Below, in pieces: positions 17,654-24,572 of a stretch of 58,978 nucleotides of DNA (positions are counted from its first letter, which is position 1; every line of letters starts with the position of its first letter). The translations under genes were made by a program, and so were the position numbers. The DNA lies in assembly GCA_021300015.1 (NCBI GenBank), contig JAJTFB010000052.1:1-58978 (forward strand). The letters run 5' to 3'. The DNA comes from Pirellula sp. (GTDB taxonomy: Bacteria; Planctomycetota; Planctomycetia; Pirellulales; Pirellulaceae). The notes under the pieces were generated by a model. The model was not told where the DNA came from. It was given only the letters and a program-made list of their open reading frames with translations, and did no database searches.

Positions 17654-19322
17654 TGAACCCTCGATCGCCGAGGAAGGACTTCGCTCCGATCAACCGATCA
17701 CGCTGGACCTTCGCGGAAACCGCATCAAGCTCAAGAACGTCCTGAAGAACATGCTTGAGCCATTGAATCTGACCTATGTCGTCAAGAACGAGGTCGTCAA
17801 GATTCAAAGCCGACGGTTCATGCAACAGGAAATGTACAGCAAAACCTATTCGGTTCGGGACCTTGTGATTCCCATCGCTAACTTCATCTCCGACAACAAC
17901 TCCGGTCTAGGGGGTGCATTGCAGGCAGCCTATCAAGCTCAAGACAGCTTTGTGGCCGTCAACGTTCAAGAGCAAGACGCGATGGGTCTGCGAAACAGCA
18001 AACTCGCCACGATTGAGCCCAATGCAAACGTATTGGCTCAGTTCGCTGGGGTCTCTCCTGGTGCGGCGGGCAACGTCGGTCTATCGAGGTTCGGCTCGGA
18101 ACCGATGAATGCCAACGGGACTGCAGGTGTACTCGGTGGAGGTTCGATGGCCAACTTCTCGGAGTTGATGGCACTGATCGAGTCGACCATCTCGCCCGAT
18201 GTTTGGCTCAATGCTGGCGGTACAGCGACGATGAGTCCATTCAGCCAAAACCTGAGTTTGATTGTCAACGCCCCGCAGGAAACCCACGAGCAGATCGCAG
18301 ATTTGCTCAAGAGCCTGAGAGCCTTGCAAAACTTGCAGGTCACGATCGAAGTGCGGTTTATCAAGCTGTCGGATAGCTTCTTCGAGAAGATGGGGGTGAA
18401 CTTCCAAGTACAGCTCGACGACAACACCCGAAACCGAATCCCACGTGAGGACTCCGGGCCATCGATCGCCATCGGTGTGGAGACCGATGCGACCAGTCCG
18501 AACCCCAACTCGCTGGTTCCAACGGCGGACTTGGACATACGATTGAGCCAAGGTAGCTTTGGGACGACCATTCCGAGCTTCGGTGGATTCGATCCAGGTG
18601 CCGGTAGCACGATCGGTGTGGCGATCTTGAGCGATATCGAAATGTTCCTGTTCCTCCAAGCGGCACAAGGAAACAAACGATCGAACGTTCTCCAAGCTCC
18701 CAAGGTGACGATGTTCGACGGCCAATTCGGCACGATCAACGACACCACATCGCGACCCTTCGTCTTGGGTTATGCCCCAATCGTCGGTGACTTCGCAGTC
18801 GGTCAGCGACCGATCATCGTGGTCCTGAACGAAGGAACCCAGATGAACGTTCAGCCTGTAGTATCTCCGGACAAACGATTCGTTCGCTTGACCATGATGC
18901 CGCAGTTTACTCGACTCGGAGCGACCGATCGTCAGTTTACTTTCCAAGGCAAGAAGAGCACCAGGACTGGAACGAGCATCTTGAATCCATCCAATGGGCT
19001 ACCCACCGCTGGTCGGAACAACGAAGAGGAAATTGTTGAAGGCATCACTGTTCAGCAGCCGTCCTTCTCGCAGACGAGCGTCAGCACGACGGTGACGGTT
19101 CCAGACGGTGGCACCATTCTCATGGGTGGTATCAAACGCCTCTCGGAAGAACGGATCGAAAAGGGAACTCCAATCCTCTCGAAGATCCCTTACATCAACC
19201 GTCTCTTTAAGAACAACGCGATCGGTCGGGATACCGAAACCTTGATGTTCACCGTGACTCCTCGGATCATCATTCCTGAGGAAGAAGAAGAGCAGCTAGG
19301 CATTGCGACCCGTCGCCCGTAA
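17505..19322 (+). CDS. Secretin-type outer membrane protein, 3' part of broken gene
   Basis: Genuine from about ERQILELLEEPFSASFEERP (base 17538). It contains a secretin N0/STN-like domain (LADAIKTISEMTGLIILIDEP ... LKNVLKNMLEPLNLTYVVKNE), then a secretin_N-type domain (VWLNAGGTATMSP; LSLIVNAPQETHEQIADLLKS). The C-terminal secretin beta-barrel region has VTIEVRFIKLSDSFFEKMGV, QAPKVTMFDGQ, VTVPDGGTILMGGI and PILSKIPYINRLFKNNA, ending in an acidic tail. It would form an outer-membrane pore as a multimer. The ATG at 17505 has no ribosome binding site and its first residues are not family-like. Compared with relatives as I remember them, about 30-45 residues between the helical N-terminal part and the STN domain are missing at the frame break. 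Confidence 0.88.
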   Translation: MRNALRRLICSERQILELLEEPFSASFEERPLADAIKTISEMTGLIILIDEPSIAEEGLRSDQPITLDLRGNRIKLKNVLKNMLEPLNLTYVVKNEVVKIQSRRFMQQEMYSKTYSVRDLVIPIANFISDNNSGLGGALQAAYQAQDSFVAVNVQEQDAMGLRNSKLATIEPNANVLAQFAGVSPGAAGNVGLSRFGSEPMNANGTAGVLGGGSMANFSELMALIESTISPDVWLNAGGTATMSPFSQNLSLIVNAPQETHEQIADLLKSLRALQNLQVTIEVRFIKLSDSFFEKMGVNFQVQLDDNTRNRIPREDSGPSIAIGVETDATSPNPNSLVPTADLDIRLSQGSFGTTIPSFGGFDPGAGSTIGVAILSDIEMFLFLQAAQGNKRSNVLQAPKVTMFDGQFGTINDTTSRPFVLGYAPIVGDFAVGQRPIIVVLNEGTQMNVQPVVSPDKRFVRLTMMPQFTRLGATDRQFTFQGKKSTRTGTSILNPSNGLPTAGRNNEEEIVEGITVQQPSFSQTSVSTTVTVPDGGTILMGGIKRLSEERIEKGTPILSKIPYINRLFKNNAIGRDTETLMFTVTPRIIIPEEEEEQLGIATRRP

Positions 19323-19359
19323 TTCCGGGAGCCGGTCGAAACGATCTGTAAAACCTGCG

Positions 19360-19387
19360 AAAAGTTTGGGCCCCGCTCAAACTTTTT
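19360..19387 (+). terminator. Rho-independent terminator after secretin gene
   Basis: AAAAGTTTGGG pairs with CTCAAACTTTT across a CCCCG loop (one G-T pair), and the helix runs directly into a T-run. It lies 37 bp after the secretin stop codon. Confidence 0.75.
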
Positions 19388-19436
19388 GCCTTTTTACCCT
19401 GGTTGCCTTTTTACCCTGGTTGCCTTTTTACCCTGG
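19386..19436 (+). repeat. Three perfect 17-bp tandem repeats
   Basis: The unit TTGCCTTTTTACCCTGG occurs three times head to tail (19386-19402, 19403-19419, 19420-19436) without mismatch, beginning at the T-run of the terminator. Each unit adds a T5 tract. No protein is encoded here. The remainder of the 19323-19623 gap holds only a short hairpin (19529-19545). Confidence 0.9.
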
Positions 19437-19528
19437 GGACTTGATCCTCGAGTCTCGGTCCCCCAGAATGGATCATGCGTTCGTTAAATCATCAGTTGGT
19501 TCGTGCAACGCTTCGGACTTCGTTCTGA

Positions 19529-19545
19529 TCGTACTCTGAGTACGA
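19529..19545. other. Short perfect hairpin in leader of repeat-protein gene
   Basis: TCGTACT and AGTACGA form a perfect 7-bp stem around CTG, flanked by TTCT/AGAA that can extend it with a bulge. It lies about 80 bp upstream of the next start codon. It may be an operator or a leader structure; there is no further evidence. Confidence 0.3.
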
Positions 19546-19623
19546 GAAGAATCACGGAGCAAGCATTGGCCCGACGGGCTCGATCGCGCGGTTCATACGG
19601 TTTGTTTTTAGGAGAATTCGCCC

Positions 19624-20250
19624 ATGGTACAGGTCCTTCGTCGTTTTGCTGCATTGGCCCTCTTGACGCTTCCTGGTTCTGCGATGGCCCAATCGGCCAA
19701 CACGGACCGAACCGACCCAGCACAGCTCAGGCTCTGGCAGTCGGCTGCCAACAGCGGTTCGGACCGATCGGAATTCCGCGATGCGAGCGGGCGTTCGACC
19801 GGGAGTGCTACCCGATCTGGGGACCGGATTACCTTTCGAGATGCCAGCGGGCGAACGACCGGGACAGCGAGCATCCAGGCAGGCAGAGTGACCTTCCGCG
19901 ATGCGAGTGGACGAACCGTCGGGACATCGCAATCGTCGGGATCGTCTTCGGCGTCTGCTGCTCGGTCAGGCAACAGTGTGCTACGAGCGTCCAACGGTAG
20001 GACGATCGGGCAAGTTCAGCAATCGCAGGATGGTAGATCCCAATTCCGCGACGCAAGCGGCCGTAGCGTGGGAGCGAGCCAAACGAGTTCGGGCCGTACT
20101 CAATTCCGAGACTCCAGTGGCAGAACGACCGGCTCGATGTCTTCTTCTGGGTCTTCGAGTAAGAGCTCCACGAATCGCAGCTCGACAAGTAAGAGCTCCA
20201 CGGGCAAGAGCTCGACAAGCAAAAACTCCACGGGCAAAGCGCCGCGTTAG
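19624..20250 (+). CDS. Secreted FRDASGR-repeat protein with Ser/Lys/Thr-rich tail
   Basis: 208 residues. The signal peptide MVQVLRRFAALALLTLPGSAMAQ ends with a clear AMA-Q cleavage site. The mature part contains imperfect repeats of about 20 residues centred on FRDASGR(S/T)(T/V)G. There are five clear copies (starting near 57, 77, 97, 144 and 165) and one degenerate copy (LRASNGRTIG). Each has the pattern aromatic-RDASGR-TxG, which suggests short beta-hairpins stacked into a repeat fold. The last 40 residues consist almost only of Ser, Lys, Thr and Gly (KSSTGKSSTSK) and are strongly basic. A good AGGAG lies before the ATG. Function unknown; it could bind an anionic surface polymer or nucleic acid (inference). 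Confidence 0.8.
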   Translation: MVQVLRRFAALALLTLPGSAMAQSANTDRTDPAQLRLWQSAANSGSDRSEFRDASGRSTGSATRSGDRITFRDASGRTTGTASIQAGRVTFRDASGRTVGTSQSSGSSSASAARSGNSVLRASNGRTIGQVQQSQDGRSQFRDASGRSVGASQTSSGRTQFRDSSGRTTGSMSSSGSSSKSSTNRSSTSKSSTGKSSTSKNSTGKAPR

Positions 20251-20257
20251 GCGTGGC

Positions 20258-20599
20258 TTATCGTCGGTGAAGTTTCTCGGGTGTCCCGGAGATTGCTTGG
20301 TTGTCGGGATTCTCCGGGGGCTTCTCGAGCGACAGAAGGGCAAATAGATCGGCCAGCTCCTGAGGGGAAAGTTGCGATTCGATCCCCTCGGGCATCAAGG
20401 ATTTTTTATCCTGTTGATACGTTTCAATTTCATCGGCGGGGACTTGGACCTCTTTTCCTCCCTGGGTTTTGATGACCGTTCGGCGCTCATCTCGGGAAAC
20501 CAAAAGGCCAGTCACAACCGTTCCATCCGTGGTGCGCAGGGTCACGGATCGATAGGCATCACCGATGACAAGGCTCGGGTTGAAAACGCTCACGAGCAA
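20258..20599 (-). pseudogene. Remnant of PVC-type haem-binding (TIGR02603-like) C terminus
   Basis: The frame encodes the end of a planctomycete haem-binding domain: GSFEQLLVSVFNPSLVIGDAYRS, DGTVVTGLLV, GGKEVQVPADEIE, KKSLMPEGIESQLSPQELADL. The same module ends the broken dehydrogenase gene (about 6420-6723). Coding similarity continues upstream of the first possible start (TTG 20599) at least to about 20760, as ...LWLSNERIAHALENFYPK...KCSDITANGRGS, in a frame overlapping the 3' end of nagB. No haem motif CxxCH and no start or signal peptide are present. I read it as the 3' relic of a larger gene whose 5' part has been lost. The stop TAA faces the repeat-protein gene 7 bp away. Confidence 0.7.
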
Positions 20600-20748
20600 T
20601 TGTTCGAACGAGCCGCGGCCGTTGGCGGTGATGTCCGAACATTTCGATTTGAGGACGGATTGGAGGTTGGACTTGGGGTAGAAGTTTTCGAGAGCATGAG
20701 CGATTCGTTCGTTGGATAACCAAAGAGGGTTGAGTCGGTTCGGATTGG

Positions 20749-21546
20749 CTAGGATCCGATCGGATCGGAGCCTAGCGGTTTAAGGAGGCTTGCTGCGGCT
20801 CTGTCCAGAACGAGCGTCGTGTTTGGATGGCGTTTGAGGATTGAGCCGGGAACGAGGTTGGAGACTGGGCCTTCGACACTATCACGAACGGCCGGTGCTT
20901 TGCGTTCGTCGGGAACGCTGCAGATGATTTTTCGCGACTGCAAGATCTGGTGGATGGTCATGCTTATCGCGTGGGTCGGAACATCTTCGAGGGAGGCAAA
21001 CCAACCTTCTCCGACCTGTTGATTGCGACACGCTTGGTCAAGAAGCACCACGTGGTAAGCTTCGGTCGTTTCGAAATCGGCCGGCGGGTCATTGAAGGCC
21101 AGGTGGGCGTTCTCGCCGATACCGATCAGAGCGACATCGACAGGAGACTCCAGCAGGCTCCGGGCAGCGTGCTGGCAGACCGTTTCGGGGTTGGCTGTTC
21201 CATCGAGGAAATGAAAGGATTTCAGTGGGATTTTATCGACGAAGCGGGATTTCAGGTAGCCGCAGAACGATGCGCGATGATCCGGCGAGATGCCGACATA
21301 TTCGTCCAGGTGGAACCCTTCGACGCAGGACCAATCGATGCGAGGTTCGGACGTCAGGGCATCGAGGACTTCGAATTGGCTCGATCCGGTCGCGACGATG
21401 ATTCGAGCTTGGCCACGCTCGGCGATGGCGCTGCGAAGGATCATGGCGGCGAGTTTCGCCGAATAGGCACCCATGCGGGGTCGGTCGGGTTGGATGACGA
21501 TATCGATGATAATACCTCGTGGCAGGAATGGGTTCTGGAGACTCAA
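20749..21546 (-). CDS. nagB: Glucosamine-6-phosphate deaminase
   Basis: About 265 residues with all NagB landmarks: ARIIVATGSSQFEVLDAL (phosphate-binding region), CVEGFHLDEYVGIS with the catalytic Asp, DVALIGIGENAHLAFNDPP with the active-site His/Glu, and HAISMTIHQILQSRKIICSVP. The enzyme converts glucosamine-6-phosphate to fructose-6-phosphate and ammonia. The start is uncertain: no ATG or GTG lies at the expected position, just before IIIDIVIQPDRPRMG. I give the TTG at 21546 as the best conventional codon, but a GAGG followed by ATT/ATC codons near 21510 could be the real start. The open frame runs further upstream without family-like sequence. Its last codons overlap the haem-domain remnant. 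Confidence 0.85.
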   Translation of the reverse strand: MSLQNPFLPRGIIIDIVIQPDRPRMGAYSAKLAAMILRSAIAERGQARIIVATGSSQFEVLDALTSEPRIDWSCVEGFHLDEYVGISPDHRASFCGYLKSRFVDKIPLKSFHFLDGTANPETVCQHAARSLLESPVDVALIGIGENAHLAFNDPPADFETTEAYHVVLLDQACRNQQVGEGWFASLEDVPTHAISMTIHQILQSRKIICSVPDERKAPAVRDSVEGPVSNLVPGSILKRHPNTTLVLDRAAASLLKPLGSDPIGS

Positions 21547-21684
21547 TCGGTCTGTTTTTCCAATGAAAACTATTGTAGCACAGCCGGAGGTTGGTTTTTT
21601 GCCTACCCGATTTTTGATGGATCGTTTAGCATGTTCGCTTTGGAACAACAGCAACGACAACTCGGTATTTTTAGGACGGGGTGC

Positions 21685-22581
21685 ATGAGCGGTACTCGAT
21701 CGCAGCGCGTGGCCTTTTTGGGAATGGGATTGATGGGGACCCGCATGTCCTGCAATCTGATCAAGGCCGGGTATAGTGTCCATGTTTACAACCGGACCAA
21801 GGCGAAAACGCTCGATGCGGTCAAGGCTGGGGCCGTCGCATTTGACACTCCAGACCAAGCGACTCAAGGGGTCGAGGTGGTCATCAGTTGCCTGACCGAT
21901 GGTCCGGATGTCGAGCAAGTCTTCTTTGGGGAAAGGGGAGCGGTCGAAGGTGCAGCCCCAGGCACCTTGTTCATCGACATGAGCACCATCGCACCGAGCG
22001 CCTCGTTGCGTTTAGGCGATCGCCTCCGCTCGGCTGGATTTCGTTACCTCGAAGCCCCAGTTACCGGTGGGACCCTCGGAGCTCAGAATGGAACATTGAG
22101 CATTCTGGTAGGGGGATGCGAGTCCGATTTCAACGCGGCTCGTGGGGTCTTTGAAGCGATGGGCAAGACCATCACCCATTGCGGACCTTTGGGAGCTGGA
22201 CAGGGAGTCAAGCTCTGCAACCAGATTATGGGGGCAATGAATCTGCTCGGGGTGTGCGAAGCGATGTCGCTGGCCCGTGGACTCCAAATCGATCCGAAGA
22301 TTCTCGTGGAGGCGTTGGGGGCAGGAGCCGCAGCGAGTTGGGCATTGCAGAATTTAGGTCCAAAAATCTGTGCGGGGGATTGGAGTCCAGGGTTTATGGT
22401 CGACACCCAGCAAAAGGACATGCGATTGGTCGCGCAGTCCGCCGAAAACGCCAATGTATCGCTCCCTGGATCCGCACTGGTAACGCAACTTTGGCGCAGC
22501 GCCCAGGTCTACGGCCACGGATCCGAGGGGATCCATGCGCTTGCCAAAGTACTCGAACGACTCTCCAACCACACACGCTAG
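21685..22581 (+). CDS. NAD(P)-dependent beta-hydroxyacid dehydrogenase
   Basis: 298 residues of the 3-hydroxyisobutyrate/6-phosphogluconate dehydrogenase-like family. Visible blocks: dinucleotide-binding GMGLMG (13-18), VHVYNRTKAKTLDAV, FIDMSTIAPSASL, the substrate-binding APVTGGTLGAQNGTLSILVGG, catalytic Lys in GQGVKLCNQIMGAMNL, and SPGFMVDTQQKDMRLV. Likely substrates are 3-hydroxyisobutyrate, tartronate semialdehyde or similar; not deducible. The ATG at 21685 was chosen because residues upstream in the same frame are the antisense of nagB. It is followed after 23 bp by the hemDE gene, suggesting co-transcription. Confidence 0.88.
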   Translation: MSGTRSQRVAFLGMGLMGTRMSCNLIKAGYSVHVYNRTKAKTLDAVKAGAVAFDTPDQATQGVEVVISCLTDGPDVEQVFFGERGAVEGAAPGTLFIDMSTIAPSASLRLGDRLRSAGFRYLEAPVTGGTLGAQNGTLSILVGGCESDFNAARGVFEAMGKTITHCGPLGAGQGVKLCNQIMGAMNLLGVCEAMSLARGLQIDPKILVEALGAGAAASWALQNLGPKICAGDWSPGFMVDTQQKDMRLVAQSAENANVSLPGSALVTQLWRSAQVYGHGSEGIHALAKVLERLSNHTR

Positions 22582-22604
22582 CCTTAGCAGACGAAGATCT
22601 CTCC

Positions 22605-24572
22605 ATGAGCGACTCCAGTGAACCCTCCAGGTCCGAACCGAATTTCCAAGGCCTTCGCGTCAGCGCCCTGGAGAGTCGACGCCGCGATGAGTTTTCCAGG
22701 CTCATCGAGCGTTTTGGTGGAACGCCCACCGTCAGCCCTTCGATGCGAGAACTGCCGATCGACAAGAACAAAGAGGCCGTCGACTTTGCATATCGAATCA
22801 TTACCGGCGAAATCGGGTTGGTGATTTTCCTCACGGGGGTTGGTTTCAAGCATTTCCTCTCGACGGTTGAAAAGCATGTCGATCGGCAGCGGCTTTTGGA
22901 TTCCCTTTCGGACATCATCACCATCGCGCGAGGACCTAAGCCTGTAGCGGCGATGCGAGAGGTGGGACTTCAGCCTAGCTATCGCGCACCTGAGCCGAAT
23001 ACCTGGCGAGAAGTCCTCCAATTGATCGACCAGAACATCCCTGTTTCGAACGTGACCATCGGACTTCAGGAATACGGTGTGACGAATCACTCCCTGGTTG
23101 CCGGTCTCGAAGCGCGAGGGGCCAACGTCCTGAGCGTGAAGGTCTACCAATGGGATTTTCCCGAGGATACCGAGCCGCTTGAAAAGAATATCGAATCGAT
23201 CTGCCAGGGCAAACAGGATGTCCTGATGTTCACCAGCGCCCACCAGGCAGTTAATTTGCTCCGCATGGCGGAGAAACTCGGATGCGAGTCGGAACTTCGA
23301 ACCGCGATAGACCGTCTGGTCGTCGCATCGATCGGGCCGACAACCTCGGAAATGCTCCAGCACTTGAACCTGCCCGTGGACCTCGAGGCGAGCCCGAACA
23401 AGATGGGGCAGCTCGTTCAACAAACGTCCGAGAAATGCCATCGAATTCTCAAGGCCAAGCGGTTTACTGCGGCGGTCCTGCCATCGAGTGTAAGCGGCAC
23501 GGCCAAGGAGAAACTCGGACGGCTCGGGGAGAGTCTCTCGCAAAGCCCGTTCCTCAAAGCTTGCTACCGACAAGCATCCGACGTCACGCCGATTTGGTTG
23601 ATGCGTCAAGCGGGTCGATACATGGCCGAGTACCGTGCGGTGCGAGAAAAAGTCTCCTTTTTAGAACTGTGCAAGAACCCCAGTCTATGCGCCGAGGTCA
23701 TGGTCACGGCCGTCGAAAAACTCGGCGTCGATGCGGCGATCATTTTCTCCGATCTATTGCCGATCCTCGAACCGATGGGTTTCGATCTGGAGTTTACACA
23801 CGGAGATGGACCGGTGATCCATAACCCGATACGCCAAGCGAAAGATATCGACCGAGTCGCGAGGCTCGAGTCGATGGATGCCTTAAGCTTCGTCACGCAG
23901 ACGGTCGAACAGACCCGCAGGGCACTGCCCGAGCGGATTCCGGTGATCGGCTTCTCAGGCTCCCCCTTTACCCTCGCGAGCTACATGATCGAAGGGGGAT
24001 CGTCTCGGAACTTCCTTCATACCAAGTCGTTGATGGCCAACGATCCGAGCGCTTGGAATATTCTGATGGACAAGCTCGTTCATTCGATATCGCTCTACTT
24101 GAACTCGCAGATTGTCGCAGGAGCGCAGGTCGTTCAGCTTTTCGATTCCTGGGCGGGTTGCCTCTCTCCCAACGACTATCGCACGTTCATCCTCCCGCAC
24201 ATGCAGCGGCTACTCGAGTCGATCATACCGAACGTGCCGGTGATCAATTTCGCGACCGGAAACCCGATGCTCATTTCCTGCCTGCGAGGGGATTCTCGGA
24301 CCGTCGTAGGGATCGATTGGCGAGTATCGCTCGATGTCGGTTGGGACATGGCAGGTCCAGATCGCGCGGTTCAGGGGAACCTCGACCCGACCATACTATT
24401 CGCAGGAATCGATACGATACGTGCGCATGCCAAGAGCGTGTTGGATTTGGCTGCAGGGCGAGCGGGCCACATCTTCAACCTCGGGCATGGGATCCTTCCG
24501 GGTACCCCGGTCGACCACGTGATCGCATTGGTCGATATGGTTCACGAAATGACCGATCGACGAAATCAGTGA
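22605..24572 (+). CDS. Fused uroporphyrinogen-III synthase / uroporphyrinogen decarboxylase
   Basis: 655 residues combining two consecutive haem-pathway enzymes. Residues 1 to about 270 resemble HemD (ESRRRDEFSRLIERFGG; VIFLTGVGFKHFL; RGPKPVAAMREVGL; YGVTNHSLVAGLEARGANV; VLMFTSAHQAVNLL; SIGPTTSEMLQ). After a linker of about 40 residues, a complete HemE begins with PIWLMRQAGRYMAEYR, the uroporphyrinogen-binding signature, followed by IIFSDLLPILEPMG, GFSGSPFTLASYMIEG, DSWAGCLSP and HIFNLGHGILPGTP. HemD closes hydroxymethylbilane to uroporphyrinogen III, and HemE decarboxylates it to coproporphyrinogen III. Both halves look intact, so the fusion would channel the product. Start ATG 22605. The 3' end overlaps the convergent copper ATPase gene by 7 bp. 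Confidence 0.93.
   Translation: MSDSSEPSRSEPNFQGLRVSALESRRRDEFSRLIERFGGTPTVSPSMRELPIDKNKEAVDFAYRIITGEIGLVIFLTGVGFKHFLSTVEKHVDRQRLLDSLSDIITIARGPKPVAAMREVGLQPSYRAPEPNTWREVLQLIDQNIPVSNVTIGLQEYGVTNHSLVAGLEARGANVLSVKVYQWDFPEDTEPLEKNIESICQGKQDVLMFTSAHQAVNLLRMAEKLGCESELRTAIDRLVVASIGPTTSEMLQHLNLPVDLEASPNKMGQLVQQTSEKCHRILKAKRFTAAVLPSSVSGTAKEKLGRLGESLSQSPFLKACYRQASDVTPIWLMRQAGRYMAEYRAVREKVSFLELCKNPSLCAEVMVTAVEKLGVDAAIIFSDLLPILEPMGFDLEFTHGDGPVIHNPIRQAKDIDRVARLESMDALSFVTQTVEQTRRALPERIPVIGFSGSPFTLASYMIEGGSSRNFLHTKSLMANDPSAWNILMDKLVHSISLYLNSQIVAGAQVVQLFDSWAGCLSPNDYRTFILPHMQRLLESIIPNVPVINFATGNPMLISCLRGDSRTVVGIDWRVSLDVGWDMAGPDRAVQGNLDPTILFAGIDTIRAHAKSVLDLAAGRAGHIFNLGHGILPGTPVDHVIALVDMVHEMTDRRNQ

Noticed and set aside
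19386..19436. Triplet repeat as a small CRISPR array
   Set aside because: The units are contiguous with no spacers and no cas gene is present.
20950..21684. Long plus-strand reading frame leading into the dehydrogenase gene
   Set aside because: It is the antisense of nagB; dehydrogenase family sequence starts only at ATG 21685.
22179..22604. In-frame upstream extension of the HemD-HemE protein
   Set aside because: It overlaps the C-terminal half of the dehydrogenase gene in another frame and is not HemD-like.
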